A DNA stretch of 64,000 nt from Branchiostoma floridae (GCF_000003815.2 NC_049993.1:15312635-15376634); one strand, 5' to 3'. Positions 49,232 through 61,558 are shown, counted from the stretch's first letter. Numbers and translations are program-made. The notes: generated by a model not told the origin, from the letters alone.

Positions 49232-51040
49232 CACAGCAGCTGCCTGGCCGCAACTGCCAACTGTTAGCTGCTGCTACATGGCCCACGGGTGATTAATTAC
49301 CTGACCTACATACGTCACCAGGACATGCCTGTTCCAATATTTCGCAGATATATGGGTGATTTCTGATATTATTACATCAATTATAACGACAGATACGGCT
49401 CCCAAAATCTCATCGATTCGAGCTTTCATCACACCCCACCAACACAACAAGTATGAAACCAATCCATCCAGACGTTCTTGAGTAATCATCTACACAGACA
49501 GAGACACATAACAGAAAATATAACCTCCATTCCATGACATTTCATGGAGGTAATTAGTATCTATTATCAAGTAATTATTCTTTAATATGTATTTCTCCTT
49601 ATTGTTACAAGCAACGGGTTATAGATGCTTTCAAATAAAACCGACTTTTTGCAAGTAAATAAAGTATTTTGATAACCGAAGGATAATATCCAAAGGGCCA
49701 TAACCAAAGCTAATTGCCTGTTTTCACCTGACCAAAGTAAATACACTCGACGTGTAAACTATGTGTCTTTCCGAAGGTAACATCATCGGTTTATTGACTG
49801 GGTTTAGAATCCATGGCATATAAAACACCCTAATAATTTGTAATACGGTGTTATCATACCAACAAGACGACAGCATACGTTTAGAAGTGTTTTCTTGTAA
49901 CATACTGAATTACTTGTCAGCCATTGACCGACGGTAACCGGTCATATGCAAGATATTTCGACCTACCTAACAAGTCAGCATAGAACAAAGGAGTGGAGAT
50001 TTCCATTCCTCGAGGCAAAGCCCCGCATTGACTACGTACAATGTAGTGTGCAACATTAAACTACGTTTTAAACTTTAAATACAAAAATATGCAGTACATA
50101 TTAGATTCAATGAAACCTAGAGCATTTGGTCTTTCAATTTTTTACTTAATGTTACGTCAAGGCACATAGCATTGTAGTCTCAGATTGCATGGACCTTTCT
50201 TTAATGTTATTACAACAACTTACACTACACATTCTATATCGCCTTTTACTTATTAAAATTACTTAGTATTTAGATTTAATTTTCAGACATCTGAAACTGC
50301 ATATAAAATGAAATTTATTGTCTAGTTTTGTTATGCAGGTATGAAAAGTGCCAGGTCGTGTCATATATAGATCATTTGTTATTGTTTACATTATGTACCA
50401 TTTCAAATTTCAAAACTATGTACACTTAAATTCCCGTATATTCTGTTGCTATTTATGTCTAACCATTTCAATACGTATTCAATATTTTTCGTCATGATTC
50501 CTCGCGACATAAATGCATCATGTAATCTCTATTTTAAGAACAACTACACCCCTGATTGTCATCGTTTACAGATATACATGGGTCAATTATCCATTTGATG
50601 ACCGGGCGAACAAAATATTTGACAGGGTAATTCTTGCATATAAAAAGTTTTGAGTCTCACCTACTTGGATTATTTAGACTTTTTACATTGTGTTAAGTTA
50701 CATAGTAGACATTTTAGTTTACGCCTTCCTGTCTACAATAGGCCGAACGATCACCGACAGCCTCATTAAAATTTAACATCACCAAAAGGTCCCTGCGTCT
50801 AGTCCTGAATGGACTCGACCGTGACGCAGTAGGTGTGTCAATGATACTGACGAGATAGGTGGCTGGGTTCTATTTTTGACACAAAGCGTCCGGCGGAAAT
50901 GTACAAATAGGACGTGTCGTTTGGAATCTGTACAATTTTCTTACGTCTACTATACGTCTCAGCCATATCGTCAAGTGTGCTACATCAGCAGCTAGAGTAT
51001 TTGAGTACCTTGACCGAGTTGAGGGGAGGTCTAACTGCAC
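49232..51040. other. Intergenic sequence upstream of the transmembrane gene
   Basis: No gene supported. A minus-strand 71-codon open frame at 49489-49274 is hydrophobic but has no recognisable homology or splice context. Confidence 0.45.
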
Positions 51041-53073
51041 ATGAGTGACTGTGGCGGCGGTGGGGGTGACTGTGGAGGGGGTGGCGGTTGCGACAGTGGC
51101 GGAGGGGGTGGCGGTGTCGGTGGGGGCTGCGACAGTGGCGGAGGGGGTGTCGGTGTCGGAGGGGGCTGCGACAGTGGCGGCGGGGGTGGGGGTTATAGCG
51201 GTGGGGGCTGTGACAGTGGCGGAGGAGGGTTCGATAGTGGTGGGGGCCATGACAGTGGCGGAGGGGGTTTCGACAGTGGCGGGGGATTTAGTGGAGGCTT
51301 CGTCAACAGTTCAGGAAGGCCCATTAACTCACGCAGCCGTCTTGGAACAACACCTAATCTACCGAGTTCTCGCAATAGCGAAATTAGACTAGGAACCGCA
51401 GCGGGATGTGCCGTCATTGCAATCTGTACCGGTATATTCGTTTTGGTACCTGCTTGTTTCTTAGTTTGGCTATGGGTCGACTTAGGCTTGGTTTCGATCG
51501 GGGCTTTTGGACCGGTGTGTTTCTGCTTTAGTTTTTTAATGATCGGCTCGGGAAGTTACTACCTTTGTAGACGGTCGAAAAACCATAGAAACCAGCCGAA
51601 CGTACAAACGGTCACATCCGGAGTCCCCCTGACGGATGAACCAGGTACTGCACAAGCCGCCATGACGTATCCAACAGCAGACATTGACACGCCGGGAAAA
51701 CGTGCAGTTCAATCCGCGTCCGCAGGGTGGTCTCCAATTTCCGGGACCCATTATCAACAGTACCCTTCATACCCCACAAGGTAACAATTATGTTATTCAC
51801 ATACAAATATGTATGTTTTAAGTATTGGACTAAAAGTAAAATGCTTATATAAAGCATTCGACTGAAGACAGGAATATAAAGCAAGTGTAACTTTGTAATA
51901 TTTGGGTACAAAGTAACTCTTAAAGTGCTAGAAATCAATGTAGTAAGATACGCCAAATTCCATTTACACATGCAACTGGATATGATTTTAAAAACGAAAA
52001 TAAAACGAACAGCTGTAACACCTGCGGTGACCTTTCAATACTGACCTGTACGTCGATATCCGGTACATGTAAAGCTGTTACGTTGACCGTACCTTTATAT
52101 CAATTACAAAGCAGGGGTGTTGACGTATATGTTTATATCCGGTACACACCCAGCGTGTTGACCTGTATGTTTCTATCCGGTACACAACCGGAATGTTGAC
52201 CTGTATGTTTGTATCCAGTACACAACGGAATGTTGACCTGTATGTTTGTATCCAGTACACAACGGAATGTTGACCTGTATGTTTGTATCCGGTACATACC
52301 CGGCGTGTTAGCCTTTATGTATATATCCGGTACACAACCGGCGTGTTAGCCTTTATATTTATACAGTACACAACCGGCGTGTTAGCCTTTATGTAGTTAT
52401 CCGGTACATAACCTGCATGTAAGACTTTATGTAGTTATCCGGTACACAACCGGTGTGTTATATGCTTTGATACGGTACATAGTCCGTGAGTAGAGGTTAC
52501 CTGATTTGCTTGCGTTCTTAAATCCTGTCTTTCTTCCATCACAGGTTGGCACCAGGGTATACACCTTCTGGATGGCTACATCAACCAACGGGTGCACAAC
52601 CACCCCCTCCGGGACGACACCTACCAACGGACGAGAAACCACCAGCTCCGAGACTACACCTACCAACGGGCGAGAAGCCACCACCTCCGTACGCGGGACT
52701 ATACCTACCAACGGGGGCACAACCACCTCCTCCGGGACGACACCTACCAACGTGGGCACAACCACCTCCTCCGGGACTACACCTACCAACGGGGGCACAA
52801 CCACCTCCTCTGGGACTACACCTACCAACGGGGGCACAACCACCTCCTCTGGGACTACACCTACCAACGGGGGCACGACCACCTCCTCCGGGACTACTCC
52901 TACCAACGGGGTTACAACCACCCCCTCCGGGACTACACCTACCAACGGGCGCACAACCACCACCTCCGGGACTACACCTACCAACGGGCGCACAACCACC
53001 ACCTCCGGGACTACACCTACCAACGGGCGCACAACCACCACCTCCGGGACTACACCTACCAACAGGCAATTAG
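51041..53073 (+). CDS. Gly/Cys-rich two-pass membrane protein with Pro-rich repeats
   Basis: Two exons, 51041-51780 and 52545-53073, joined through a split AG|G codon, give 422 residues. The start is fixed by an in-frame TAA nine bases upstream. Residues 1-90 are almost pure Gly with spaced Cys, Asp and Ser. Two hydrophobic segments follow (about 122-146 and 153-176), rich in cysteine and separated by a very short turn, then a basic RRSK stretch. The tail holds about twelve 13-residue repeats of the type HLPTGAQPPPPGL, encoded by a 39-base tandem repeat. One repeat contains PPPPY, a PPxY motif of the kind bound by WW domains. There is no signal peptide. The family is not recognised. Retention of the intron would end the protein at residue 247 with SYPTR. 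The final codons and stop lie at the junction with an antisense LINE fragment. Relics of the first membrane segment recur in the downstream array. Confidence 0.7.
52075..52485. repeat. 37-bp minisatellite in the intron of the membrane-protein gene
   Basis: About ten units of the form gtgttgacctgtatgtttgt then atccggtacacaacc, with later units changing gacctg to agcctt. It occupies most of the single intron, up to about 60 bases before the acceptor. Confidence 0.85.
52590..53062 (+). repeat. 39-bp coding tandem repeat
   Basis: Roughly twelve copies of a unit around ctacacctaccaacgggggc then acaaccacctcctccggga. Because the unit is a multiple of three and lacks stops, several frames on both strands stay open. 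The splice phase selects the Pro-rich frame. The repeat breaks off at ccaac|aggcaattag, where LINE-derived sequence begins. Confidence 0.9.
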
Positions 53074-53074
53074 C

Positions 53075-53490
53075 CACACCCCGCAGCCAGTGCAGCGATA
53101 GCAGCAGGGCTCAGGTCGCCCTCCTCGTCTCGTCCCCCAACAGGTTCTGTATATAGGCCAGGTTGTTCTTCTTCTGACGACCGGGGCGTCGTTTTCCGTG
53201 GGTTGGGACATAGAGGGCATATAACTGTAGTGGCTCCTCTACAGGCATTCTGAGGACGTGTCCAATGAAGCGCAATTGACGCTGCCTACCTTTGCAGATG
53301 AGAGACTGGGTGTTTGTCATTCTGTATATCTGACTGTTGCTAACACACTGAAGGCGTTTAATGTTCAACATGATCATGTAACAGGATGTGGCAAACGAGT
53401 TTATCTTGTTCTCCATGTCGGGCGACAGTACCCACGATTCACATCCGTATAAAAGAACTGATGCAATGCACTCTGAACAAAACAAGTCGT
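53075..53490 (-). pseudogene. LINE reverse transcriptase C-terminal fragment, antisense
   Basis: The minus-strand frame from 53485 reads VLLYGCESWVLSPDMENKIN and later RQRQLRFIGHVLRMP and HGKRRPGRQ, the C-terminal region of a non-LTR retrotransposon reverse transcriptase protein. Near 53120 the frame shifts, and DLSPAAIAALAAGCG continues to a stop near 53078. It is 5'-truncated and dead. Its 3' end abuts or overlaps the stop codon of the plus-strand membrane-protein gene. Confidence 0.8.
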
Positions 53491-54435
53491 TCCCTTAATA
53501 TAACCGACTCCGTATTACAAATTTTGAGTCTATTCCATTGTTTGATGTTCAGCTCTCACACTGTTTGAATTGGGCAAACCGGTTCAATCTATCATAAGAC
53601 TGTTGATCACCAAAAAGTACATGTATTTAGAAATGGCTTATTTTAAATCTATAAGTGCATAGAATGTTGCGTTCTCACTTAATCTTTTATAGCTTTGAAG
53701 TCAATGTGATTTTAAATAATCATCTTTACAGCTACACAAACTATATACAAGTATCTTTGCACACCCAAAATTTGACGCTTACAGAAAAGTGTTTCTTAGA
53801 AAAATTAAGTCTAATATTTGGACCTAACGTTCAGAAATTTTAAAGTGCGTGCCTAATTGGTTTATTGTCCAGGTTTTCCGAGGCAAATTTGCCAAAGGGC
53901 TTGTTATGACATATGTGGATAATTTTTCATAGTCTTCTTCGGGACCATTTCAAAAGTATAGACACTTTATTTTCGCATACATTTTGTATATTTGTTATTC
54001 CAGAGCAAGTACATTTTGTGAGAGGCACTTGTGTGGTAGAAGCCTCTAGTCTATTTCACAGGTGTCACTTTGTGCACCTGTTCAATATAGAAATAAAACA
54101 CTTTTACATATCAATGATAACATGTCTTCTTGCTGTGTGTAACAACGTTTATTATGTATATTTAGAAAATCTAGACATTTTGATTTACCTTTTTTTTCTT
54201 TTAGCAGTGATTAAATTTACTGAGTCATATGCTTAGATTGAAAAGCTTTTTTTCCCCCGACAACTAGTGTTAAATACCTGCAAAGAATTTTTTGAAAATC
54301 TGGCTTGTGTGGTCGTTGTTTCTTGTTGCAGCCATGGGTGGACTCACCATAGTTTTTGTTCGTTTATGTGGTTCATGTCCTGGCTAAGGACAGCAGAGGG
54401 CAACTAGACTGGCTTATTGTTATGGTTGTCCTCAG

Positions 54436-54516
54436 GTCATTGCAATCTGTACTGGTGTACTAATTTTGGTACCTGTCTGTTTATTCATCTTGCTCTGGAT
54501 CAGAATTGGTTTATAA
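54436..54516 (+). pseudogene. Decayed transmembrane exon copy 1
   Basis: After tcctcag, 26 codons read VIAICTGVLILVPVCLFILL then WIRIGL and a stop. DNA and protein match residues 125-146 of the membrane protein at 51041 (VIAICTGIFVLVPACFLVWLW), with the gtcattgcaatctgtac and ttttggtacctg stretches shared. Flanking coding sequence was not found. Confidence 0.65.
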
Positions 54517-56861
54517 GTATTTTCTATTTGTTTATCTCCTAACATGACGGCAGTACTCACTGTATGCAAGTTGTCAAGGACGGTAGTTTAACACGTTCTT
54601 TTGGGAAGATTTGAAGTTTATAACACTAAGGATTATGGTAGACCAAGGGGGTTAAGAGGTTAAGATTTAACCCTCATACCACCCTTGCCGACTAATCTTA
54701 CCGAATTGGGTCAAAACTGACCACATAACATTAGTTTATTTATTTTTTTCCCGTGACACCTCCCCTCAACTGGTCCTCTTGAAAGATTACGGCCTACATA
54801 TTGGCCGACAGGGCTTACCAGTACAAATAAAGGTGAACTGAAATGAACTGAGTATGTATACGTGCTCCATCGACTTGCGGGTGAACGGTGAGCAGTGACG
54901 CTGTTAAAAACAACAACACAAATAGCGTCAAACATAAAACCCGGTTCAATCATTAAATATATAATATGCTAAAGAAATATGCACGTGTCAAGTGCAATAG
55001 TTGAAAAATGTATTCTTTAAGGAATGTCTACATATTACAGATAAATGTGTGACCTTTATATCGGACATTATTCCCTGTCATTGCCTGGCATTCTTAAAAG
55101 TCCGTAGGAAAATATTTGGACATGGTCCAGGTGATCGAAGCCAACTCTAAAATTTTGCCAGTCTTCGGTTACAGCACTTGCCATAACTTGGCAAGGTACC
55201 ACACTTATAAATAGACAAGTCACAGTACAATAATGTATTATCATACAGTCAATGAATGAAAAGACACGTGAAGAAACCCACTGTGTTGCATTGCATTGGC
55301 ATGTTCAATTTCCGCCAATGTGGAGGTGGTAATTGCAGTGAATTTCAAACTTTTAAGGCAGTAACAATGACGCGTCATCAAACCATCAGGAACGTCATCA
55401 AAGTAATTTCTAGCAATGACCTTCTGACTTTTGTAGGTTTGTGCCTCATGAATATGCATAAGTGCCCTGGCCACAAGGGCTGAACCCGCCGTACGTGCAA
55501 TTTGTCCGTACGTTTTTCGGGAGACCAAGTCCGCCACGCATTTCTGAAAACGTTCAGGTTGTAGAGGGCAAGTGCGTCGCCCGTACTGGCACGTGCGGGG
55601 GCGAATCGGCAGCGCCATGACAGACAAAGTTCTGTCTGCGCGTAAGTTTTAAGATGTGTCTGCGTGCTCCAAAATCCGTCGGATTCCGTACGAGTTCGTA
55701 CGGAGGCGGTACTTATCACTTAACTTGGCACGTAGACAGCACATATTTGCATGTACATCGGATTGTGTCCTTAGCTTAACAGTGTAAAAACAACAACACA
55801 AATATCGTTCAATATAACAAACGGAACGATAATCACAACTGTTGCCAGTTCTATGCTAAAGAAATATGCACGTGCAAAGTACATTCGTTCGCGGTGAAAC
55901 AGTCAATCCTATAAGGGATGTCGACATATTACAGAATGTGTGACCTTTGTATCGGACCTAACTCACTGTCGCTGCCTTCAACTTGCTCAGCATTCCTAAT
56001 AGTCCGTGGGGTTATATATAAACCCGGTCCGAGCCAACTCTCATATCTCAGTTTTCAGTTACGCCCTTTTCTCATAACTTGGTAGGGTGCCACTCTTATA
56101 AATAGGCAATACTAGTATGTTCAAAATAATACATTCATTGTATTGCATTGTCACATGTACTGACACTTGACAATGCAAAACATTTTATCACTGGAATATT
56201 GCGGATTGTCAGTCAGTCAGAAGAAAAGTCTGTAACCAAAAAGGTGGCTCGGACAGGGTCTTAATATGGTCCCACTGTCTATAAAGAATGCTAGACGAGT
56301 TGAAAGCAATAGGAGTTGGCAAAGGACACGGTGTTAGCTAAGGACAAGGCGTTAGCTAGGTCAAAAGTCACAAATTCTAATATGTGGATATCCCTTACAG
56401 GATATGTATATATATATATAAAAATATATATCTTATAGTCGAATTTTGCTCAATATTGGACTATATTTGAGTGTGTGGTTGTTGCTGCCGGCCACGTCTT
56501 GCCGCGCGTCCGCCTGTGGGCAGAGTATTTATGAAGACCAAACCCTACTAACGTCGGGGCATTATTGACGTCGGGACAAATTCGCCTGGGTACTTTCCGG
56601 CACTTGGGACATAGTACTACCCCCCCCCCCCCCCCACACACACACACCCGGAAAAAAACTTTTAGGTCCTGGAACTAAAACAACAGGAGCTAATTGATTC
56701 ATTTGCATGTGTCTTAGCCTTGCTGACCTTTGAAATCCAAATTGTCTTCAGCTTGATTTTGCCTTACCCTTGTTTTCTTTGGAATCCAAATTTCTTCAGT
56801 CTGAATTGTCTAACAACATTTCCTATTGGACATCTGAAATTGTCTTCATTCATAGTTAGAG

Positions 56862-56869
56862 TATAAAAG
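56862..56869 (+). promoter_or_regulatory. TATA-like box upstream of the hammerhead-like motif
   Basis: TATAAAAG lies 34 bases before the hammerhead-like motif at 56896. The identical arrangement occurs at 60596-60603. It could promote a transcript starting at or near the ribozyme-like sequence. Confidence 0.35.
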
Positions 56870-56895
56870 ACCTGTTTCTTCTAGATCACTTCAGT

Positions 56896-56937
56896 GTCAC
56901 TGACGAAGGATAGTGGATTCTATCCGAAACGTCTGAC
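56896..56937 (+). ncRNA. Hammerhead-ribozyme-like motif, copy 1
   Basis: gtca pairs with tgac (stem I, four pairs). Core ctgacga fits CUGANGA. Stem II is ggatag/ctatcc with loop tggatt, followed by gaaac and gtc, giving a palindromic acgt for stem III. Predicted cleavage follows the C at 56933. The fold matches minimal hammerheads with a very short stem III, which act as dimers in Penelope-like elements and retrozymes. One extra A between the core and stem II departs from consensus, so activity is doubtful. Confidence 0.45.
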
Positions 56938-57259
56938 CGTTTCCAAAACCATATCCAGTTGCTTGAGTAACTACTTTTTGGTGAACATGTATTTAGAAAA
57001 TGACTTATTTTAATATCTATAAGTGCATAGAATGTTGCGTTCTCTTTTATAACTTTGAAGTCAATGTGATTATAAATAATCATTTTTACAGCTACACTAA
57101 CTATATACAAGTATCTTTGCACACCAAAAATGTGACGCTTAGAGAAAAGTGTTTCTTAGAAAAATTAAGTCTAATATTTGGACCTAACGTTCAGAAATTT
57201 TAAAGTTCGTACATAATTGGTTTATTGTCCAGGTTTTCCGAGGCAAATTTGCCAAAGGG

Positions 57260-57464
57260 CCAGGTTATTAGTCTCCAAGCAGACCCTACGGTGCCTTAGA
57301 AATAGTATCAAAGCTGGCCAGGGACTTAGTATAGCGGCAACAGGTGCCCTGTGCCAGTTTGACTCCCTTAGCCGGCTATCTCCCTTTGGCCGGCTATACT
57401 CCTTTGCCAGCTTTGATACTATCTCTAAGGCACCGTAGGGTCTGCTTGGAGACTACCAGGTTAT
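57260..57464. mobile_element. 187-bp MITE with 9-bp target duplication, unit 2
   Basis: The element proper is 57269-57455. Its ends, tagtctccaagcagacccta and taggg...tctgcttggagacta, are inverted repeats of about 50 bases. Direct repeat ccaggttat lies at 57260-57268 and 57456-57464. Unit 1 has an uninterrupted gggcttgttatgacatatgt at the matching place, an empty site. Confidence 0.9.
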
Positions 57465-57991
57465 GTCATATGTGGATAATCTGTCATAGTCTTCTTCTGC
57501 ACCATTTCAAAAGTATAAACACTTTTCTTTCGTATACATTTCGTATATTTGCTTTTCCAGAGCAAGTAAATTTTGTGAGAGGCACTTGTGTGGTAGAAGC
57601 CTCTAGTACATTTTACAGGTATCACTTTGTGCACCTGTTCAACATAGAAATAAAACACTTTTACATACCAATGATAACATGTCTTCTCGCTGTGTGTAAT
57701 AACGTTAATTATGTATATATAGAAAATCTAGACACTTTGTTTTTACTTTTTTTTTGGTTTAGCACTGATGAAATTTACTGAGTCATATGCTTAGGTTGAC
57801 AACATTTTTTTCCCGACAACTAGTGTAAAATACCTGCAAAGAATTTTTTTTAAATCTGGCTTGTGTGGTCGTTATTTCTGGTTGCAGCCTTGGGGAGACT
57901 CACCATAGTTTTTGTTCGTTTATGTGGTTCATGTCCTGGCTAAGGACAACAGAGGGCAACTACACTGGCTTATTGTTATGGTTGTCCTCAG

Positions 57992-58072
57992 GTCATTGCA
58001 ATCTGTACTGGTGGACTACTTTTGGTACCTGCCTGTTTATTCATCTTGCTCTGGATCAGAATTGGTTTATAA
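57992..58072 (+). pseudogene. Decayed transmembrane exon copy 2
   Basis: Same 26-codon stretch as in unit 1, preceded by tcctcag, with GVLILVPVC changed to GGLLLVPAC. Ends at the same stop. Confidence 0.65.
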
Positions 58073-60595
58073 GAATTATCTATGTGTTTATCTCCTAACA
58101 TGACGTCAGTACTCACTGTATGAAAGTTGTCAAGGACGGTAGTTAAACACGGTCTTTTGGGAAGATTTGAAGTTTATAACACTAAGGATTTTGGTAGACC
58201 AAGGGGGTTATGATTTTAAGATTTAACCCTCATACCACCCTTGCCGACTAATCTTACCGTATTGGGTCAAAACTGACCACATAACATTTGTTTACTTATT
58301 TTTCTTCCCGTGACACATCCCCTCAACTGGTCCTCTTGAAAAATTACGGCCTACATATTGGCCGACAGGGCTTACCAGTACAAATAAAGGTGAACTGAAA
58401 TGAACTAAGTACAGTGTATGTATACGTGCTCCGCCGACTTCTTTATTAATTTTTTTCCCGTGATACCTCCCCTCAACTGGTCCTCTTGAAATATTACGGC
58501 CTACATGTTGGTCGACAGGGCTTACCAGTATAAATAAAGGTGAACTGAAATGAACTGAGTATGTATACGTGATCCGCCCACTTGCGGGTGAGCGGTGAGC
58601 AGTGACGCTGTTAAAAACAACAACACAAATAGCGTCAAACATAATACCCGGTTCAATCATTAAATAGATAATATGCTAAAGAAATATGCATGTGTCAAAT
58701 GCATTAGTTTGCGTTGAAAAACGTATTCTTTAAGGAATGTCTACATATTGCAGATAAATTTGTGACCTTTATATCGGACATTATTCCCTGTCATTGCCTG
58801 GCATTCTTAAATTTCCGTAAAAAAATATTTGGACCTGGTCCAGGTGATCGAAGCCAACTCTAGAATCTTGCCAGTCTTCGGTTACAGCATTTGCCATAAT
58901 TTGGCAAGGTACCACACTTATAAATAGACAAGTCACGGTACAATAATGTATTATCATACAGTCGATGAATGAAAAGACACGTGAAGAAACCCACTGTGTT
59001 GCGCATGCATTGCATTGGCATGTTCAATTTCCGCCAATGTGGAGGTGGTAATTGCAGTGAATTTCAAACTTTTAAGGCAGTAACAATGACGTAGCATCAA
59101 ACCATCAGGAACGTCATCAAAGTAATTTCTAGCAATGACCTTCTGACTTTTGTAGGTTTGTGCCTCATGAATATGCATAAGTGCCCTGGCCTCAAGCGTA
59201 TGTATGGTGAGCCGTAAAGCTAAAGCTAAGGGCTGAACCCGCCGTACGTGCAATTTGCCCGTACGTTTTTTGGAGGCCACGTCCGCCACGTATTTCTGAA
59301 AACGTTCAGACTGTACAGGGCAAGCGCGTCGCCCGTACTGGCACGTGCGGGGGCGAATCGGCAGCCCCATGACAGACAAAGTTCTGTCTGCGCGTAAGTT
59401 TTAAGATGTGTCTGCGTGCTCCAAAATCCGTCGGATTCCGTTCGAGTTCGAACGGAGGCGGTACTTATTACTTAACTTGGCAGGTAGACAGCACATATTT
59501 GCATGTACATCGGGTTGTGTCCTTAGCTTAACAGTGTAAAAACAACAACACAAATATCGTTCAATATAACAAACGGAACGATAATCACAACTGTTACCAG
59601 TTCTATTCTAAAGAAATATGCACGTGCAAAGTACATTTAGTTCGCGGTGAAACAGTCAATCCTATAAGGGATGTCGACATATTACAGAATGTGTGACCTT
59701 CGTATCGGACCTAACTCACTGTCGCTGCCTTCAACTTGCTCAGCATTCCTAATAGTCCGTGGGGTTATATATAAACCCGGTCCGAGCCAACTCTCATATC
59801 TCAGTCTTCCGTTACGCCCTTTTCTCATAACTTGGTAGGGTACCACTCTTATAAATAGGCAATATGTTCAAACTAATAAATTGTATTGCATTGTCACGTG
59901 TACTGACAATTGACAATGCAAAACATTTTATCACTGGAATATTGCGGATTGTCAGTCAGTCAGAAGAAAAGTATGTAACCAAAAAGGTGGCTCGGGCGGG
60001 AGGTCTTAATATGGTCCCACTGTCTATAAAGAATGCTACACGAGTTGAAAGCAATAGGAGTTGGCAAAGGACAAGGTGTTAGCTAAGGACAAGGCATTAT
60101 CTAGGTCAAAAGTCACAAATTCAGATATGTGGATATCCCTTATAGGATATGTATATATATATATTCTATAGTCGAATTTTACTCAACATTGGACTATATA
60201 TGAGTGTGTGGTAGTTGCTGCCGGCCACTTCTTGCCGCGCGTCCTCTTGTGGGCAGAGTATTTATGAAGACCAAACCCTACTAACGTCGAGGCATTATTG
60301 ACGTCGGGACAAATTCGCCTGGGTACTTTCCGGCACGTGGGACATAGTACTACCCCCCCCCCCCCCACACACACACACCCGCAACAAAACTTTTAGCTCC
60401 AACTAAAACAACAGGAGCTAATTGACTCATTTGCATTAACTGTGTCTTAGCCTTGCTGACCTTTGAAATCCAAATTGTCTTCAGCTTGATTTTGCCTTAC
60501 CCTTGTTTTCTTTGGAATCCAAATTGTCTTCTATATGAATTGTCTAACAACATTTCCCATTGGACATCTGAAATTGTCTTCATTCATAGTTAGAG

Positions 60596-60603
60596 TATAA
60601 AAG
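60596..60603 (+). promoter_or_regulatory. TATA-like box, second copy
   Basis: TATAAAAG 27 bases before the second hammerhead-like motif, conserved with 56862-56869. Confidence 0.35.
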
Positions 60604-60629
60604 ACCTGTTTCTTCTATATCACTTCAGT

Positions 60630-60671
60630 GTCACTGACGAAGGATAGTGGATTCTATCCGAAACGTCTGAC
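60630..60671 (+). ncRNA. Hammerhead-ribozyme-like motif, copy 2
   Basis: Identical to copy 1 across stem I, core, stem II, gaaacgtc and tgac, including the extra A. Unit 1 has no counterpart upstream of its start. Confidence 0.45.
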
Positions 60672-60843
60672 CGTTTCCAAAACCATATCCAGTTGCTTCT
60701 TTGCACACCAAAAATTTGACGCTTAGAGAAAAGTGTTTCTTAGAAAAATTAAGTCTAATATTTGGACCTAACGTTCAGAAATTTTAAACTTCGTACATAA
60801 TTGGTTTATTGTCCAGGTTTTCCGAGGCAAATTTGCCAAAGGG

Positions 60844-61048
60844 CCAGGTTATTAGTCTCCAAGCAAACCCTACGGTGCCTTAGAAATAGTATCAAAGCTG
60901 GCCAGGGACTTAGTATAGCGGCACCAGGTGCCCGGTGCCCGTTTGACTCCCTTAGCCGGCTATCTCCCTTTGGCCGGCTATACTCCTTTGCCAGCTTTGA
61001 TACTATCTCTAAGACACCGATGGGTCTGCTTGGAGACTACCAGATTAT
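60844..61048. mobile_element. 187-bp MITE, unit 3
   Basis: Element 60853-61039 in the same place as in unit 2, flanked by ccaggttat and ccagattat. The same site and diverged duplications show that it was inserted before units 2 and 3 separated. Confidence 0.9.
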
Positions 61049-61558
61049 GTCATATGTGGATAATCTGTCATAGTCTTCTTCTGGACCATTTCAAAAGTAT
61101 AAACACTTTTCTTTCGTATACATTTTGTATATTTGTTATTCCAGAGCAAGTAAATTTTGTGGGAGGTACTTGTGTGGTAGAAGCATCTAGTCTATTTCAC
61201 AGGTATTACTTTGTGCACCTGTTCAACATAGAAATAAAACAATTTTACATACCAATGATAACATGTCTTCCCGCTGTGTGTAACAACGTTTATTATGTAT
61301 ATATAAAAAATCTAGACATTTTGTTTTTTACTTTTTTTGGTTTAGCACTGATGAAATTTACTGAGTCATATGCTTAGGTTAACAAGATGTTTTTCCCGAC
61401 AACTAGTGTTAAATACCTGCAAAGAATTTTTAAAAAATCTGGCTTGTGTGGTCGTTGTTTCTGGTTGCGGCCATGGGTGGACTCACCATACTTTTTGTGG
61501 TTCATGTCCTGGCTAAGGACAACAGAGGGCAACTACACTGTTCAGGGCAACTCCTCAG

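Noticed and set aside
52506-53156. 216-codon Thr-rich mucin-like protein frame
   Set aside because: Its frame does not match the phase of the upstream exon. The Pro-rich frame fits the splice junction. Kept only as a possible alternative tail.
53881-54236. Hydrophobic plus-strand frames repeated in each unit (about 107-149 codons)
   Set aside because: They run across the transposon site and indels, lack splice context and conserved start, and are better explained as AT-rich repeat sequence.
55241-55627. 128-codon minus-strand frame repeated in array units
   Set aside because: The corresponding stretches in units 2 and 3 differ by indels that shift the frame, and an internal stretch of about 35-40 bases is missing in unit 1. 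Not conserved as protein.
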